Shown: positions 1-7,403 of the stretch, in pieces
How the letters are laid out: the number at the start of each line of letters is the position of its first letter
Position numbering within the stretch: position 1 is the first letter of the stretch
Source: a virus
Strand: one strand, 5' to 3'
IMG/VR virus record: IMGVR_UViG_3300030108_001051
Coordinates: 1-24,481 of that record
DNA length: 24,481 nucleotides
Made by a program: the position numbers and the translations under genes
The notes under the pieces: generated by a model
The model's database searches: none
What the model saw: only the letters and a program-made list of their open reading frames with translations
What the model was told of the DNA's origin: nothing

Positions 1-537
1 GCAGGTGATGTTTCTTTTGTAGGTGGTACATCATCTGGTAATTGCGATATGAACGCTGATTACCACATGTCATGGGATCAAACTAGCTGGACAGAAGAAG
101 CAAATTTTACAGGTGCTGTTTATGGTCCTGCTTATCAATTTGGTGGTGGTTCAAGTCATGCTTCATTAAGAATAAGTTGTGGCTACTATTCAACTCATTC
201 AACAAGTTGTAGCAGAGGAAATATAAATAAACATTATTCGTATGATGGAACAAATTGGAGCGTAGGTAGTAACAATGCACCAGCATCAGGTAGTGGTGGT
301 GTAGGTGGTGGTACTGAAAATGACCATTATCACACTATAAAAAATTATTCTGGTACTTCAACTATGCAATTATTTAGTGGTGGTAGTTGGTCAACTGGTG
401 GTAGTCATAGTTATCCAAATGGTTCAAGTAATTCAACAACACAAGCAGGAAGTATAGCTACTGCACAATTTGGTGGGCGTGAAGGTGGTAGTGGATATAG
501 TAACGCATCAACAAGAATTAGTCTTTACGATAGATAA
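1..537 (+). CDS. Kelch-like, Gly/Ser-rich phage tail fibre/structural protein (5' partial)
   Basis: The reading frame is open from base 1, so the true start lies upstream; the first internal ATG at 49 is not evidence of a start. The visible 178 residues are rich in Gly, Ser, Thr, Tyr and Trp. They contain about three diverged repeats of roughly 45-50 residues, each with a YDGTNW- or FSGGSW-like turn, a glycine-rich stretch and an AxxFGG strand; the end reads AQFGGREGGSG and then SLYD. This is the pattern of kelch-like beta-propeller blades common in phage fibre and appendage proteins. There are no transmembrane segments. It overlaps the next gene by 1 nt, so the two are probably co-translated. 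A role in host-surface binding is inferred from composition and neighbourhood only. It could also be a decoration protein. Confidence 0.65.
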   Translation, partial: AGDVSFVGGTSSGNCDMNADYHMSWDQTSWTEEANFTGAVYGPAYQFGGGSSHASLRISCGYYSTHSTSCSRGNINKHYSYDGTNWSVGSNNAPASGSGGVGGGTENDHYHTIKNYSGTSTMQLFSGGSWSTGGSHSYPNGSSNSTTQAGSIATAQFGGREGGSGYSNASTRISLYDR

Positions 538-839
538 TGGCAAAATATTACACAATTACAAATACTTTTACATTTACTACAGGACAATACAATGGCATGA
601 AACCTAAGATACTTACACCTACTTTAGTAAAATTACAAGAGGGTGGCAGTTTAAACAGGTGGTTAGCAAATAATACTGGCTATACAGAAAAGACAGAAGC
701 ACAAGCAAAAACATTATGGAAAACTTATGTAGAAAATGAACATGATGACGATAATAGACCGATTGAATATGGTACAGAAAAATCAAGCATGGTAGCATTA
801 ACAGATATAGACACATATTGGAGTATTGTAAATGAATGA
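537..839 (+). CDS. Uncharacterised 100-residue phage protein
   Basis: I do not recognise this protein. Its ATG overlaps the stop of the kelch-like gene by 1 nt (TAATG), and its 3' end overlaps the next gene by 8 nt, so it belongs to one translationally coupled cluster. It begins with a short Thr/Phe-rich, beta-prone segment (residues 1-20). A mixed segment with a Glu/Ala/Lys-rich helix follows (residues about 50-65), then an acidic HDDD patch near 70. No cysteine pairs, signal peptide or membrane segment are visible. Its position behind a fibre gene would suit a fibre accessory or assembly protein, but nothing in the sequence shows this. Confidence 0.6.
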   Translation: MAKYYTITNTFTFTTGQYNGMKPKILTPTLVKLQEGGSLNRWLANNTGYTEKTEAQAKTLWKTYVENEHDDDNRPIEYGTEKSSMVALTDIDTYWSIVNE

Positions 840-1452
840 ATTTCCAGTTTTATCAGATGAACAAAACAAAGAACTAGCAGAATTAAAACAAGAGCTAGAA
901 GAAAATGTAGAAAAAAACCAAATATATAGAACAGAAGCTGAAATGAGATACTCTGTCTTGCAAGATGGTAAACAACCTACAAATGCTACTAAATATTGGC
1001 AATGTGTAAGAGAACAAGCAGTTATGTATGAACAGTTAACCCAAGATTCTTTTGCTTACAGAAACCTAATTATTGATATAGAAGAAGCAAAAGAACAATA
1101 TCAAAAAGAAACTAACACATATCAAAAACGAAGGTTAGAAATAAAAATTGATGAACTTGAATTTGGTTTAAGTGGTTTACTGCGAATAGCAAAAGACAGA
1201 TACAGAGAAATTAAACTGTGGTCAAAATTAAAAAAAGAGTTTGATGATGGTAGTTTTGATAATACTGATGTATATAATTTTGAAACAGGCAAAGAAGCTA
1301 TGGAAATTAGATTACAGAAACGAGCAGTAACACTTACACAAGGGAGCAATCAAGCAGAAGTATTAAATGTTCTTGGTCCTTTAGCAACAATTAATAAAGA
1401 ATATAAACATTTGTTGGACCCCAAAGAATTTAAAGAACTTAACAAAAAATAG
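832..1452 (+). CDS. Uncharacterised coiled-coil protein
   Basis: This 206-residue protein is dominated by charged helices. Residues 8-40 and 78-135 are rich in Glu, Lys, Gln and Leu with heptad-like spacing, so coiled coils are likely. The C-terminal 50 residues are less regular and end in a Lys-rich tail. No enzymatic motif is visible. The start overlaps the previous gene by 8 nt. After its stop (TAG at 1450-1452) comes the window's only real intergenic gap, which carries a promoter, so this is probably the last gene of a transcription unit that includes the kelch-like gene. A chaperone or scaffold for the fibre is possible but is speculation. Confidence 0.65.
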   Translation: MNEFPVLSDEQNKELAELKQELEENVEKNQIYRTEAEMRYSVLQDGKQPTNATKYWQCVREQAVMYEQLTQDSFAYRNLIIDIEEAKEQYQKETNTYQKRRLEIKIDELEFGLSGLLRIAKDRYREIKLWSKLKKEFDDGSFDNTDVYNFETGKEAMEIRLQKRAVTLTQGSNQAEVLNVLGPLATINKEYKHLLDPKEFKELNKK

Positions 1453-1482
1453 TATAATAAGACATGGATAATGTTTTAGGGA

Positions 1483-1511
1483 TTGACATAGAAATAGTAA
1501 AAGCGTATAAT
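1483..1511 (+). promoter_or_regulatory. Consensus sigma70-type promoter
   Basis: TTGACA at 1483-1488 is followed by a 17-bp spacer and TATAAT at 1506-1511, a perfect match to the bacterial housekeeping promoter. It lies in the only sizeable intergenic gap and points toward the gene at 1546. Transcription would start near 1518, shortly before the Shine-Dalgarno AGGAGA at 1534-1539. It should drive the adaptor, tail and chaperone genes using host sigma70. Both hexamers being exact with ideal spacing makes chance unlikely even in AT-rich DNA. Confidence 0.8.
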
Positions 1512-1545
1512 ACTTATTACAGAACAAAGTAATAGGAGAGAATAT

Positions 1546-1968
1546 ATGCCGATACAAGACAAAATACATAAACATTATTGGAATGACCCAAAGTGGTGGC
1601 AAGATGATGATTACGTAGAATTTCCAGTCTTAACTTATAAGAAACATTATTCTAGAACCAAAACCGTAGAAAGAAAAATTAAAAGTTTAATAAGAAGAGG
1701 TAAATCATTTTTATTGAACACTAACATCCTTACGGGTGATGATATACTTTACGTGAGTGGTTTTAATGAAATGGTGGAACCATATAGGGATGCCTCTGAA
1801 GAGTGCAAAGAAATATGGCAAACTAAAAAAGAAGAAGGGCATCATTTACACATAAGTAACTGTTTACCTTTTCTAAACGGTCTTAGACCAGTTTGGGGAG
1901 AGCCACCACCACAGAAAAAACGAAGAACCTCAATAAAAAGAGGTATTAGTTCTAGGAGAAATGCGTAA
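1546..1968 (+). CDS. Uncharacterised basic-tailed structural-module protein
   Basis: Translation begins at ATG 1546, six bases after a good Shine-Dalgarno (AGGAGA, 1534-1539). It is the first gene after the consensus promoter. The 140-residue product has an aromatic N-terminus with repeated Trp and Tyr (HYWNDPKWWQDDDY). A mixed middle follows with two histidines at HHLH and single cysteines. The C-terminus is strongly basic (KKRRTSIKRG), consistent with nucleic-acid or polyanion contact. I cannot assign a family. Its stop overlaps the next start (TAATG). Lying just before the head-tail adaptor gene, it could be a small head or connector component, but that rests on position only. Confidence 0.65.
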   Translation: MPIQDKIHKHYWNDPKWWQDDDYVEFPVLTYKKHYSRTKTVERKIKSLIRRGKSFLLNTNILTGDDILYVSGFNEMVEPYRDASEECKEIWQTKKEEGHHLHISNCLPFLNGLRPVWGEPPPQKKRRTSIKRGISSRRNA

Positions 1969-2201
1969 TGCAAGAAGAGCTTACACAAGATTTAGCAACG
2001 TTAGAAAACGAAGGAAAAGAATTAAGAACACAACTTGCAAGTTTAGATACTCAAAGACAAACATTAATTGCAAGAATACAACAAGTGGACGGAGCGGCAG
2101 CTTACTTAAGAGGTAAACTCGGAACTGTTCCAGAAGATATAGCAGAAGAAATAGCCGAAGAAAAGTCAGATGAAATAACGGAGGATAATTCGGAGGCTTA
2201 A
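1968..2201 (+). CDS. Small coiled-coil protein with acidic tail
   Basis: This 77-residue protein overlaps the preceding stop by 1 nt (TAATG). Residues 1-43 form a single predicted coiled coil rich in Leu, Glu and Gln at heptad positions (TLENEGKEL, LDTQRQTLIARIQQV). A Gly/Ala hinge follows, then an acidic C-terminus with EEIAEE and DEITED runs. No catalytic motif is visible. Small coiled-coil proteins of this shape are common near head and connector genes of phages, where they act as scaffold-like or oligomerisation factors. That role is a guess here. The strong GGAGG at 2192-2196 inside its 3' end serves the next gene. Confidence 0.6.
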   Translation: MQEELTQDLATLENEGKELRTQLASLDTQRQTLIARIQQVDGAAAYLRGKLGTVPEDIAEEIAEEKSDEITEDNSEA

Positions 2202-2204
2202 AAA

Positions 2205-3323
2205 ATGCCAACATCGGCAACACCATATTTTGACTTTGTAGAAGTTTTTGATGGCAGTTCATTTACTGATAGAACATTAGAAGCTCAATCACCAGGGGGA
2301 ACTGCATTTTCAGTGCTAGAAGGTACTGATGATTTTTTGTATTTAGGAGATGCTTCTAGATTTGATATGGCAGTATTTGAGTTAGCAAGTAATGGTAGCT
2401 TAGGTACATTAAAATATGAATATTGGAACGGTTCAGCGTTTACTGAATTTACACCTTTATCAGCATCATATCAACTTGACCCAGATGACAATGAAGATAC
2501 TATGTATAGTTTTTCAGGGGATGGGGCCGAACAAATACCTGTAGGGAGACTTGCAAACTGGGCGACTACAACTATTGATAGTGAAGAAGCTTTTTGGATA
2601 CGTATAAGTAGTCCAACTTCTGTTACTACAGCACCTTCAATAAAAAGCATTAAAAAGAGAGGGATTAATACTTATTGTGCCCCTCCTGATGTATACAGCC
2701 TATTACAATTAGAGGGTGTGCTCGGTAGTGATAACTTTACAAGTAGCACAACACCATCTTTAAAAACTGTAGAAACTTTAATTAATGAAGCAGAAAGTAA
2801 AATAGACCACATCACACGAAAGTCTTGGAGACCTAATATTGCATACAATGAATATCACGAGTTCAATATTAATGGTTTTAAACTAGATAAAGCAGACCCA
2901 TACAAAATTGTTAACTTTAAAATTTGGGATGGTGGAAACTATGAAGCTAAAACTCAAGGTAGAAAAAGTGATTTCTTTTTAGTTAAAGATACAGGTATGT
3001 TGCATTTTTCAAGATACTTTTTATTACCTGCTAGATTCACATCTTACAACGCACCACTATTTAGATTTGGTGGGGGAGAGTTTACACAACCAATCAAAGT
3101 AGATTATCTGTACGGAAAAGATATACATACAGACACAAGAGAAGGTGCTTTAATTACAGAGGTTTGCAAAAAATTAGTTGCTGCAGACATTTTAAGAAAT
3201 GCCGACTTTGGAGATGTTACAGTGAGTGGACTAGATAGAGTTTCAATTAGTGAAAAAGTAAATCAGTTTACTCAAGAAAGTATGGATGTATTAGATAGCT
3301 TAAGAGCTTTTGAGGTGTTTTAA
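2205..3323 (+). CDS. Head-tail connector/adaptor protein with N-terminal beta domain
   Basis: The start is ATG 2205, eight bases after GGAGG at 2192-2196. The 372-residue protein appears to have two parts. Residues about 1-150 form a beta-rich domain with the signature LKYEYWNGSAFTEF, followed by WIRISSP, a module I associate with tailed-phage virion proteins. Residues about 160-372 contain an alpha-helical segment (LINEAESKIDHITRKSWRP) and a long C-terminal helix region (ITEVCKKLVAADIL to the end), resembling head-tail adaptors that sit under the portal. Its order just before a tail-terminator-like and the major tail gene supports a neck role. The fold assignment is from pattern recognition and gene order. 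An alternative is a minor head protein. Confidence 0.6.
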   Translation: MPTSATPYFDFVEVFDGSSFTDRTLEAQSPGGTAFSVLEGTDDFLYLGDASRFDMAVFELASNGSLGTLKYEYWNGSAFTEFTPLSASYQLDPDDNEDTMYSFSGDGAEQIPVGRLANWATTTIDSEEAFWIRISSPTSVTTAPSIKSIKKRGINTYCAPPDVYSLLQLEGVLGSDNFTSSTTPSLKTVETLINEAESKIDHITRKSWRPNIAYNEYHEFNINGFKLDKADPYKIVNFKIWDGGNYEAKTQGRKSDFFLVKDTGMLHFSRYFLLPARFTSYNAPLFRFGGGEFTQPIKVDYLYGKDIHTDTREGALITEVCKKLVAADILRNADFGDVTVSGLDRVSISEKVNQFTQESMDVLDSLRAFEVF

Positions 3324-3763
3324 TGCCAAATGAACCAATGCCAGCTAGTGAAGTTTTAGATGAGTTAGACTCACAATGGAACTCTAGCAACGTAACTGAA
3401 CCAAACTATATTGAAGTCACAGGTGCAAATGACCCTGTGCGATTTAATTTAAATAGAGCTGACTATATTGTAGGTAGGGCAGGTTCACCTGAAATACAAG
3501 AGACTCCAATCGCCAACTATAAATACGGAAACAGAGTTTATAGAGTGGTGTTAGAGGTATATACAAGAAATAGTCGGCAAAGATTATATAACTTAATGAG
3601 AGAGATTAGGCGAATATGTCACGCTAGAGTGCACAGTTTAACTAATTTTCAAAGAATTACATTCAATCAATTCGCTGAAGACAACTCTGAACAAGCAAAT
3701 GTGTGGGTGGGCACAGTGGATATTGAACTAGTTAATAATGCTGTTTTGTTAGAAATTACCTAA
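3323..3763 (+). CDS. Tail terminator/tail completion-like protein
   Basis: This 146-residue protein overlaps the adaptor by 1 nt and lies immediately upstream of the major tail protein, the standard place for a tail terminator in siphoviruses (lambda gpU-like). After a loose N-terminus, residues 60-146 show an alternating pattern: a strand (YRVVLEVYT), a helix rich in Arg and Leu (RQRLYNLMREIRRICHAR), then strands ending in WVGTVDIELV. That is the alpha/beta order expected of this fold. No catalytic motif is present. Terminators cap the tail tube and join it to the head. The call rests on size, secondary-structure pattern and synteny, not on a diagnostic motif. Confidence 0.55.
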   Translation: MPNEPMPASEVLDELDSQWNSSNVTEPNYIEVTGANDPVRFNLNRADYIVGRAGSPEIQETPIANYKYGNRVYRVVLEVYTRNSRQRLYNLMREIRRICHARVHSLTNFQRITFNQFAEDNSEQANVWVGTVDIELVNNAVLLEIT

Positions 3764-3795
3764 CAGATTAGTATAATAAATAGAAGGAGATTAAT

Positions 3796-5550
3796 ATGGC
3801 AGTTTATCGGTCAGACCAAGCACAATTTACATACGGAACTGAGCACGGACAGGGTGGTCGTCCTGAACTTGCATCCAACACCACAGAGACAAGTAGTGGA
3901 TATTCCACAACTATGGCATCTGCAGCTAATCCAGGAGACAGACAAATAAGTGTAGGTGCTTCCAACGTTCCTACTGCAACAGGGACGATTCAAGTAGGGG
4001 ACTTTATACGTATAGGTAATGAAGCAAATAACTCTCAAATAAGAAGAGTAGAAAAATTAGATTCCGATGCAGGTACATTATTTTTAGATGTGCCCTTAGC
4101 TTTTCCTGTGGCAGCAAGCCAAGAAGTAAAAGAAATAGACAGCGTAGCAGATGTAGCTAATGACCAATTGATACATTGGGTACCAGGAGTTTATGAAACA
4201 GTTGATGTGCCTGACCCAGAGATGGCTATTGAAGGTAGAAGACTGCTAGGTGAGGGTGCAAAAAGAAATTTTGGTATCGCATATAGTGGACAACAATCTT
4301 ATAGTGGGTCTGTTGGAGGATTCGTTCTTTTAGATGGAACACCACTAAGATTCCCTATCGGAAATGTACAGACAGCTGCTTTTCAATCAGATAATTCTGA
4401 CGCAATAGCGGCTATATCAGGCAACCCAACAGCAACAGCATCTAAGGGGGATATCTTCTGCACAACTTCATCAGGTACAAATATATCGGCTGATGATATC
4501 TTAGTTTTTGGATATATTGGCTCAGGTCAAGCAATGACAACTTCAACAACTCAAGAAATAAGAAGAGTTGTGTCTAAATCAAGTGATGAAATTAGATTAG
4601 ATTATCCATTAAACTTTGCTCATTCATCAGTAACATTGAAAAAAGTAACTAGCTTGTCTTATTACAAACACTTAATTAGTGAAACAACTAACCTAGATAC
4701 TCTATCATGGAATATAAAAATGGTAGATACTGATGAAAGTAATGAATTTACAAGAAGTTACTATGGTGGAATGGTAGACAGTGCAACACTAACTGGAGAA
4801 GAAGGTGGATTAGTATCATATAGTTGGGACACGGTTCCTTTTATGGGAATGGTGCACAACCAAGGAGATTATGAAGGTGTAACTAATGATTTGACACAAC
4901 AATACCCTGGTGGCCCAGCAGCTAGTGAACTTCCATTTTTTCATATCATGCAAACAGTAGCTTCAGGTGGAATTGGTAATCCTTTGACTGTGGGTAGTGG
5001 TTCTGTAAATAAGAGTTTTGCATCTACTGAACCATACTATTTTTCACAAGGTGAATTAAAAATGCACGGAATTACTTTTGCTAGAGTAAGAAGCTTTAGT
5101 TTAGGTATTTCAAACAGTGTTGAACCAAGATATTATGTAAAACCGATACATGGCAGACACAGAGGTCCAAATGAATTAAGAGAACAAGCTAGAGAATATT
5201 CGTTCTCTTGTACTATAGCTTCTGAAGAATCAGCAGCAGGCACTTCTACATCAGAAAATGCAAACGCACTATTTAAAGAGTTAATCTTAGAAGGTGACTA
5301 CGGAACACCATCTGCTGCAAATAAAGCAGGTATAGATATTGTTCTAACTTTCGAGAGAGGAACTAATGATAAAATAGTGGTAACAGTCCCTGATGATGCG
5401 ACTGCTGCTAAGGGTCTGAATGAACAAGGAGCGTTTATTACATCTGCGAATCATTCGATAGATGGAAACAATCCAATACAAGCAGACGTAAGTATGATAT
5501 TTAGGAATATGAAAATCGAGGTATTCGATACACTTCCTGTATATCCATAA
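3796..5550 (+). CDS. Major tail (tube) protein with duplicated internal beta domain
   Basis: The start at ATG 3796 has AAGGAG at 3784-3789. The N-terminus MAVYRSDQAQFTYGTEHGQG resembles tailed-phage tail tube proteins, which polymerise into the hollow tail around the tape measure. At 584 residues it is much longer than a minimal tube protein. The extra length includes two related beta modules. Residues about 46-115 hold VGDFIRIG, QIRRVEKLDS and LFLDVPLAFPV. Residues about 216-288 hold ILVFGYIG, EIRRVVSKSS and IRLDYPLNFAH. The C-terminal half has the strand-rich pattern expected of tube proteins (GELKMHGITFARVRSFSLGI and MIFRNMKIEVFD). The two chaperone ORFs and the tape measure follow directly, which strongly supports the call. 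Confidence 0.75.
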   Translation: MAVYRSDQAQFTYGTEHGQGGRPELASNTTETSSGYSTTMASAANPGDRQISVGASNVPTATGTIQVGDFIRIGNEANNSQIRRVEKLDSDAGTLFLDVPLAFPVAASQEVKEIDSVADVANDQLIHWVPGVYETVDVPDPEMAIEGRRLLGEGAKRNFGIAYSGQQSYSGSVGGFVLLDGTPLRFPIGNVQTAAFQSDNSDAIAAISGNPTATASKGDIFCTTSSGTNISADDILVFGYIGSGQAMTTSTTQEIRRVVSKSSDEIRLDYPLNFAHSSVTLKKVTSLSYYKHLISETTNLDTLSWNIKMVDTDESNEFTRSYYGGMVDSATLTGEEGGLVSYSWDTVPFMGMVHNQGDYEGVTNDLTQQYPGGPAASELPFFHIMQTVASGGIGNPLTVGSGSVNKSFASTEPYYFSQGELKMHGITFARVRSFSLGISNSVEPRYYVKPIHGRHRGPNELREQAREYSFSCTIASEESAAGTSTSENANALFKELILEGDYGTPSAANKAGIDIVLTFERGTNDKIVVTVPDDATAAKGLNEQGAFITSANHSIDGNNPIQADVSMIFRNMKIEVFDTLPVYP

Positions 5551-5568
5551 TAAATAGGAGGACATTTA

Positions 5569-5940
5569 ATGTCAGATGAGCTAAAGACGGATGGCTTTAA
5601 TCTTGAGGATTATCAGATTAAAAGAGGTCCAGAAAAGAAAACTATAACTATTGAAGAAACAGGAGCTTCGTTTGAAGTTACTGTCAAAGACATGTCTTGG
5701 AGCAAAAGAAATCAATTGATTTCAAAGTGTATGAAATTTGATAACAAAGGTAATACAAGTTTCCAAGCAGATGAATATGTTAGAAATTGTTTAAGGGAAA
5801 TGATAGTGAACGCACCTTGGGGAGCTACCACAGAAACATTTTTATTAAGCATAGACACTAGATTAGGTGGGGCATTAGAAAAATTAGTTCCATCAGCATT
5901 TGGTGAAGACGATAAGGTTGACCAAGTAAAAAAAGAGTGA
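5569..5940 (+). CDS. Tail assembly chaperone, upstream frame (gpG-like)
   Basis: The start is ATG 5569 with AGGAGG at 5556-5561. This 123-residue protein lies between the major tail protein and the tape measure, the canonical place for the lambda gpG-type chaperone that coats and holds the tape measure during tail polymerisation. It has an N-terminal strand region (TITIEETGASFEVTVKDMSW) and then helices. The ORF ends VKKE-stop directly after a seven-A run (5928-5934). In its reading frame the run is read A AAA AAA, so slippage by one base enters the next ORF and yields a longer G-T-like protein. No tape-measure-binding motif can be seen by eye; identification rests on position and the frameshift arrangement. 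Confidence 0.75.
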   Translation: MSDELKTDGFNLEDYQIKRGPEKKTITIEETGASFEVTVKDMSWSKRNQLISKCMKFDNKGNTSFQADEYVRNCLREMIVNAPWGATTETFLLSIDTRLGGALEKLVPSAFGEDDKVDQVKKE

Positions 5941-5978
5941 TGAGGGTTCTGAGGGGAACATCCGACCTGAATCCTCAT
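5928..5978 (+). promoter_or_regulatory. Programmed -1 ribosomal frameshift signal (slippery run plus stem-loop)
   Basis: Seven A residues at 5928-5934 are read A AAA AAA in the upstream chaperone frame, which is a slippery heptamer. After a 5-nt spacer (GAGTG) a 10-bp stem begins: ATGAGGGTTC at 5940-5949 pairs with GAATCCTCAT at 5969-5978 (nine Watson-Crick pairs and one G-U, 19-nt loop). A shift of -1 after codon 122 continues in the frame of the downstream ORF as KK-RVMRVLRG and ends at 6155, giving a 195-residue fusion. This is the architecture known for lambda G/GT tail chaperones. Confidence 0.8.
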
Positions 5979-6155
5979 GAAATGGTGACCTATAGATATT
6001 GGATGGTTGTGCTGTCGCTACTAAAAGATGGTATACCTTACGGAGTCATACAAGAGGCTACCGATGATGAGATATCTATCTTAATAGGTATAAATGCGGC
6101 AATGAAACAAAAAGAACATGAAGACATGGAGAGACAAGCCGCTAAGGCTTATTAA
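5940..6155 (+). CDS. Tail assembly chaperone, downstream frame (gpT-like part of fusion)
   Basis: This frame encodes about 71 residues with the C-terminal helix ISILIGINAAMKQKEHED and an Ala/Lys/Glu end, like the T part of G-T tail chaperones. An ATG at 5940 overlaps the upstream stop (TGATG), and a GTG at 5937 is also possible, so independent initiation cannot be excluded. The more likely route is the -1 frameshift at 5928-5934, because the frame is open from the slippery run and the stem-loop follows at the right distance. In lambda the T domain recruits tail tube subunits while the G part binds the tape measure. The tape measure gene starts 6 nt after this stop. Confidence 0.75.
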   Translation: MRVLRGTSDLNPHEMVTYRYWMVVLSLLKDGIPYGVIQEATDDEISILIGINAAMKQKEHEDMERQAAKAY

Positions 6156-6161
6156 ATAAAT

Positions 6162-7403
6162 ATGGCAGATAATTTAATTGCAAAATTAATGATTGACTCT
6201 ACTGGTGGAGGTAATGGTGGTGACCAAGGTTCAGGTGAACCTAGTTTCTTCCAAAAACTACTTTCACAAGGTAAAGAGATGGCTAAACAGGGGAATAAAA
6301 GATTAAGAACCAGTTTAGGTATTAATCTAGGTATTGGTGCAATTCTTAAACAGTCACAGATATTTACAGGTCTTTTTGGTACATTATTTCAAATATTAGG
6401 TGCACTAGCAGACGTATTATTAATGCCTCTGGTGCCTTTCTTTTTACCGTTATTAAAATTATTAGCTAAAGCCGTTCCTCTTGTTCAACAATATGCCGCA
6501 GCCATAGTCGGTGGAATTACAGCATTTTTTTCAGAAATAGGAAAAGAAATCAAAGGAGTATTGAGTTTTTTTGGAATCGGTGGTGGTGATACCTTTAAAA
6601 GTGTGTTAGAAGTTGCTGGAAAAGCAGTTGTTGCAGCATTGACTGCTTTTGGACTACTTAAAGTTACAGGTTTATGGTCTTTAGTAAAAGTATTCTTTAA
6701 AACTGAACTAGGTGCAAAAATTACACAAAAATATCTGATGCCTCTTTTAACTGGAGTAATGAGTTTTGTCTCAAAGACAATTCCTAATTTTATAAAAGGG
6801 TTACCTATGATGATTATAAAAGGGATTAAAAGTGTAATCCTTGGTGCTGTAGAAACCATTAAACAAGTTATAATTAGTTTAAAATCAGCAATCTCTAAAT
6901 TAATTCCTAATGCACTTAGAAATTTTGGAAAAAGTGTTACAAGCACATTAGGAAAAGTTATTGAATTTATAATGAAACCTTTTTCAGGATTAATAACTAA
7001 GATTGCTCAAGGGCTAGCTAAAATCCCAGGTCTTGGAGGATTAGCAAAAGGACTTGCTAGTAAAGCAGGGGCAGGAGCTAAATTTATACCAGGTCTAGGA
7101 GCGATTGTAACAGCAGGTTTTGCAGCTAAAGATACTTTTGACACCTTTAGAGAACAAGGTGCTGCGGCTGGATTTGCACGTGGTGGAATAGGTGTTGCTC
7201 AAACCCTATTAGCAGCAGGTGGCCCATTAGGTGTTGCAGGAAGCATTGGACTTGACCTTGTTGCAGACAAAATAGTAAACGCAGTTACTGGAAGTCAAAG
7301 AATTGAAATAGTTACACCTCCTGGTATGGATGCCCTAGTTTCAGATGAACGAACAGGTTTCCAAGCTATGTCAATGAATAACATGCAGTTTGGGACACAA
7401 TAA
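6162..7403 (+). CDS. Tape measure protein (short)
   Basis: The 413-residue product follows the chaperone frames and precedes distal-tail genes. After a Gly-rich, charged N-terminus it has long hydrophobic stretches: about residues 50-80 (LGINLGIGAIL onwards), 83-100 (VLLMPLVPFFLPLLKLL) and 110-122 (AAAIVGGITAFF). Repeated Gly/Ala/Lys helices fill the rest. This mix of helical and membrane-like segments is typical of tape measures, which set tail length and pass into the cell envelope during DNA delivery. It is short for the family: at about 0.15 nm per residue it predicts a tail near 60 nm. No lysozyme or peptidase domain is evident. The Shine-Dalgarno is weak (AAGG at 6144-6147), so coupling to the preceding stop is likely. 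Confidence 0.75.
   Translation: MADNLIAKLMIDSTGGGNGGDQGSGEPSFFQKLLSQGKEMAKQGNKRLRTSLGINLGIGAILKQSQIFTGLFGTLFQILGALADVLLMPLVPFFLPLLKLLAKAVPLVQQYAAAIVGGITAFFSEIGKEIKGVLSFFGIGGGDTFKSVLEVAGKAVVAALTAFGLLKVTGLWSLVKVFFKTELGAKITQKYLMPLLTGVMSFVSKTIPNFIKGLPMMIIKGIKSVILGAVETIKQVIISLKSAISKLIPNALRNFGKSVTSTLGKVIEFIMKPFSGLITKIAQGLAKIPGLGGLAKGLASKAGAGAKFIPGLGAIVTAGFAAKDTFDTFREQGAAAGFARGGIGVAQTLLAAGGPLGVAGSIGLDLVADKIVNAVTGSQRIEIVTPPGMDALVSDERTGFQAMSMNNMQFGTQ

Noticed and set aside
1464-1532. 22-codon ORF (MDNVLGIDIEIVKAYNTYYR...) in the intergenic gap
   Set aside because: It has no Shine-Dalgarno and overlaps the consensus promoter at 1483-1511, which explains the base composition better.
6485-6946. 153-codon open frame on the - strand
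   Set aside because: It lies wholly inside the tape measure gene, has no Shine-Dalgarno or family motif, and low GC with biased codons on the + strand easily produces such a shadow frame.
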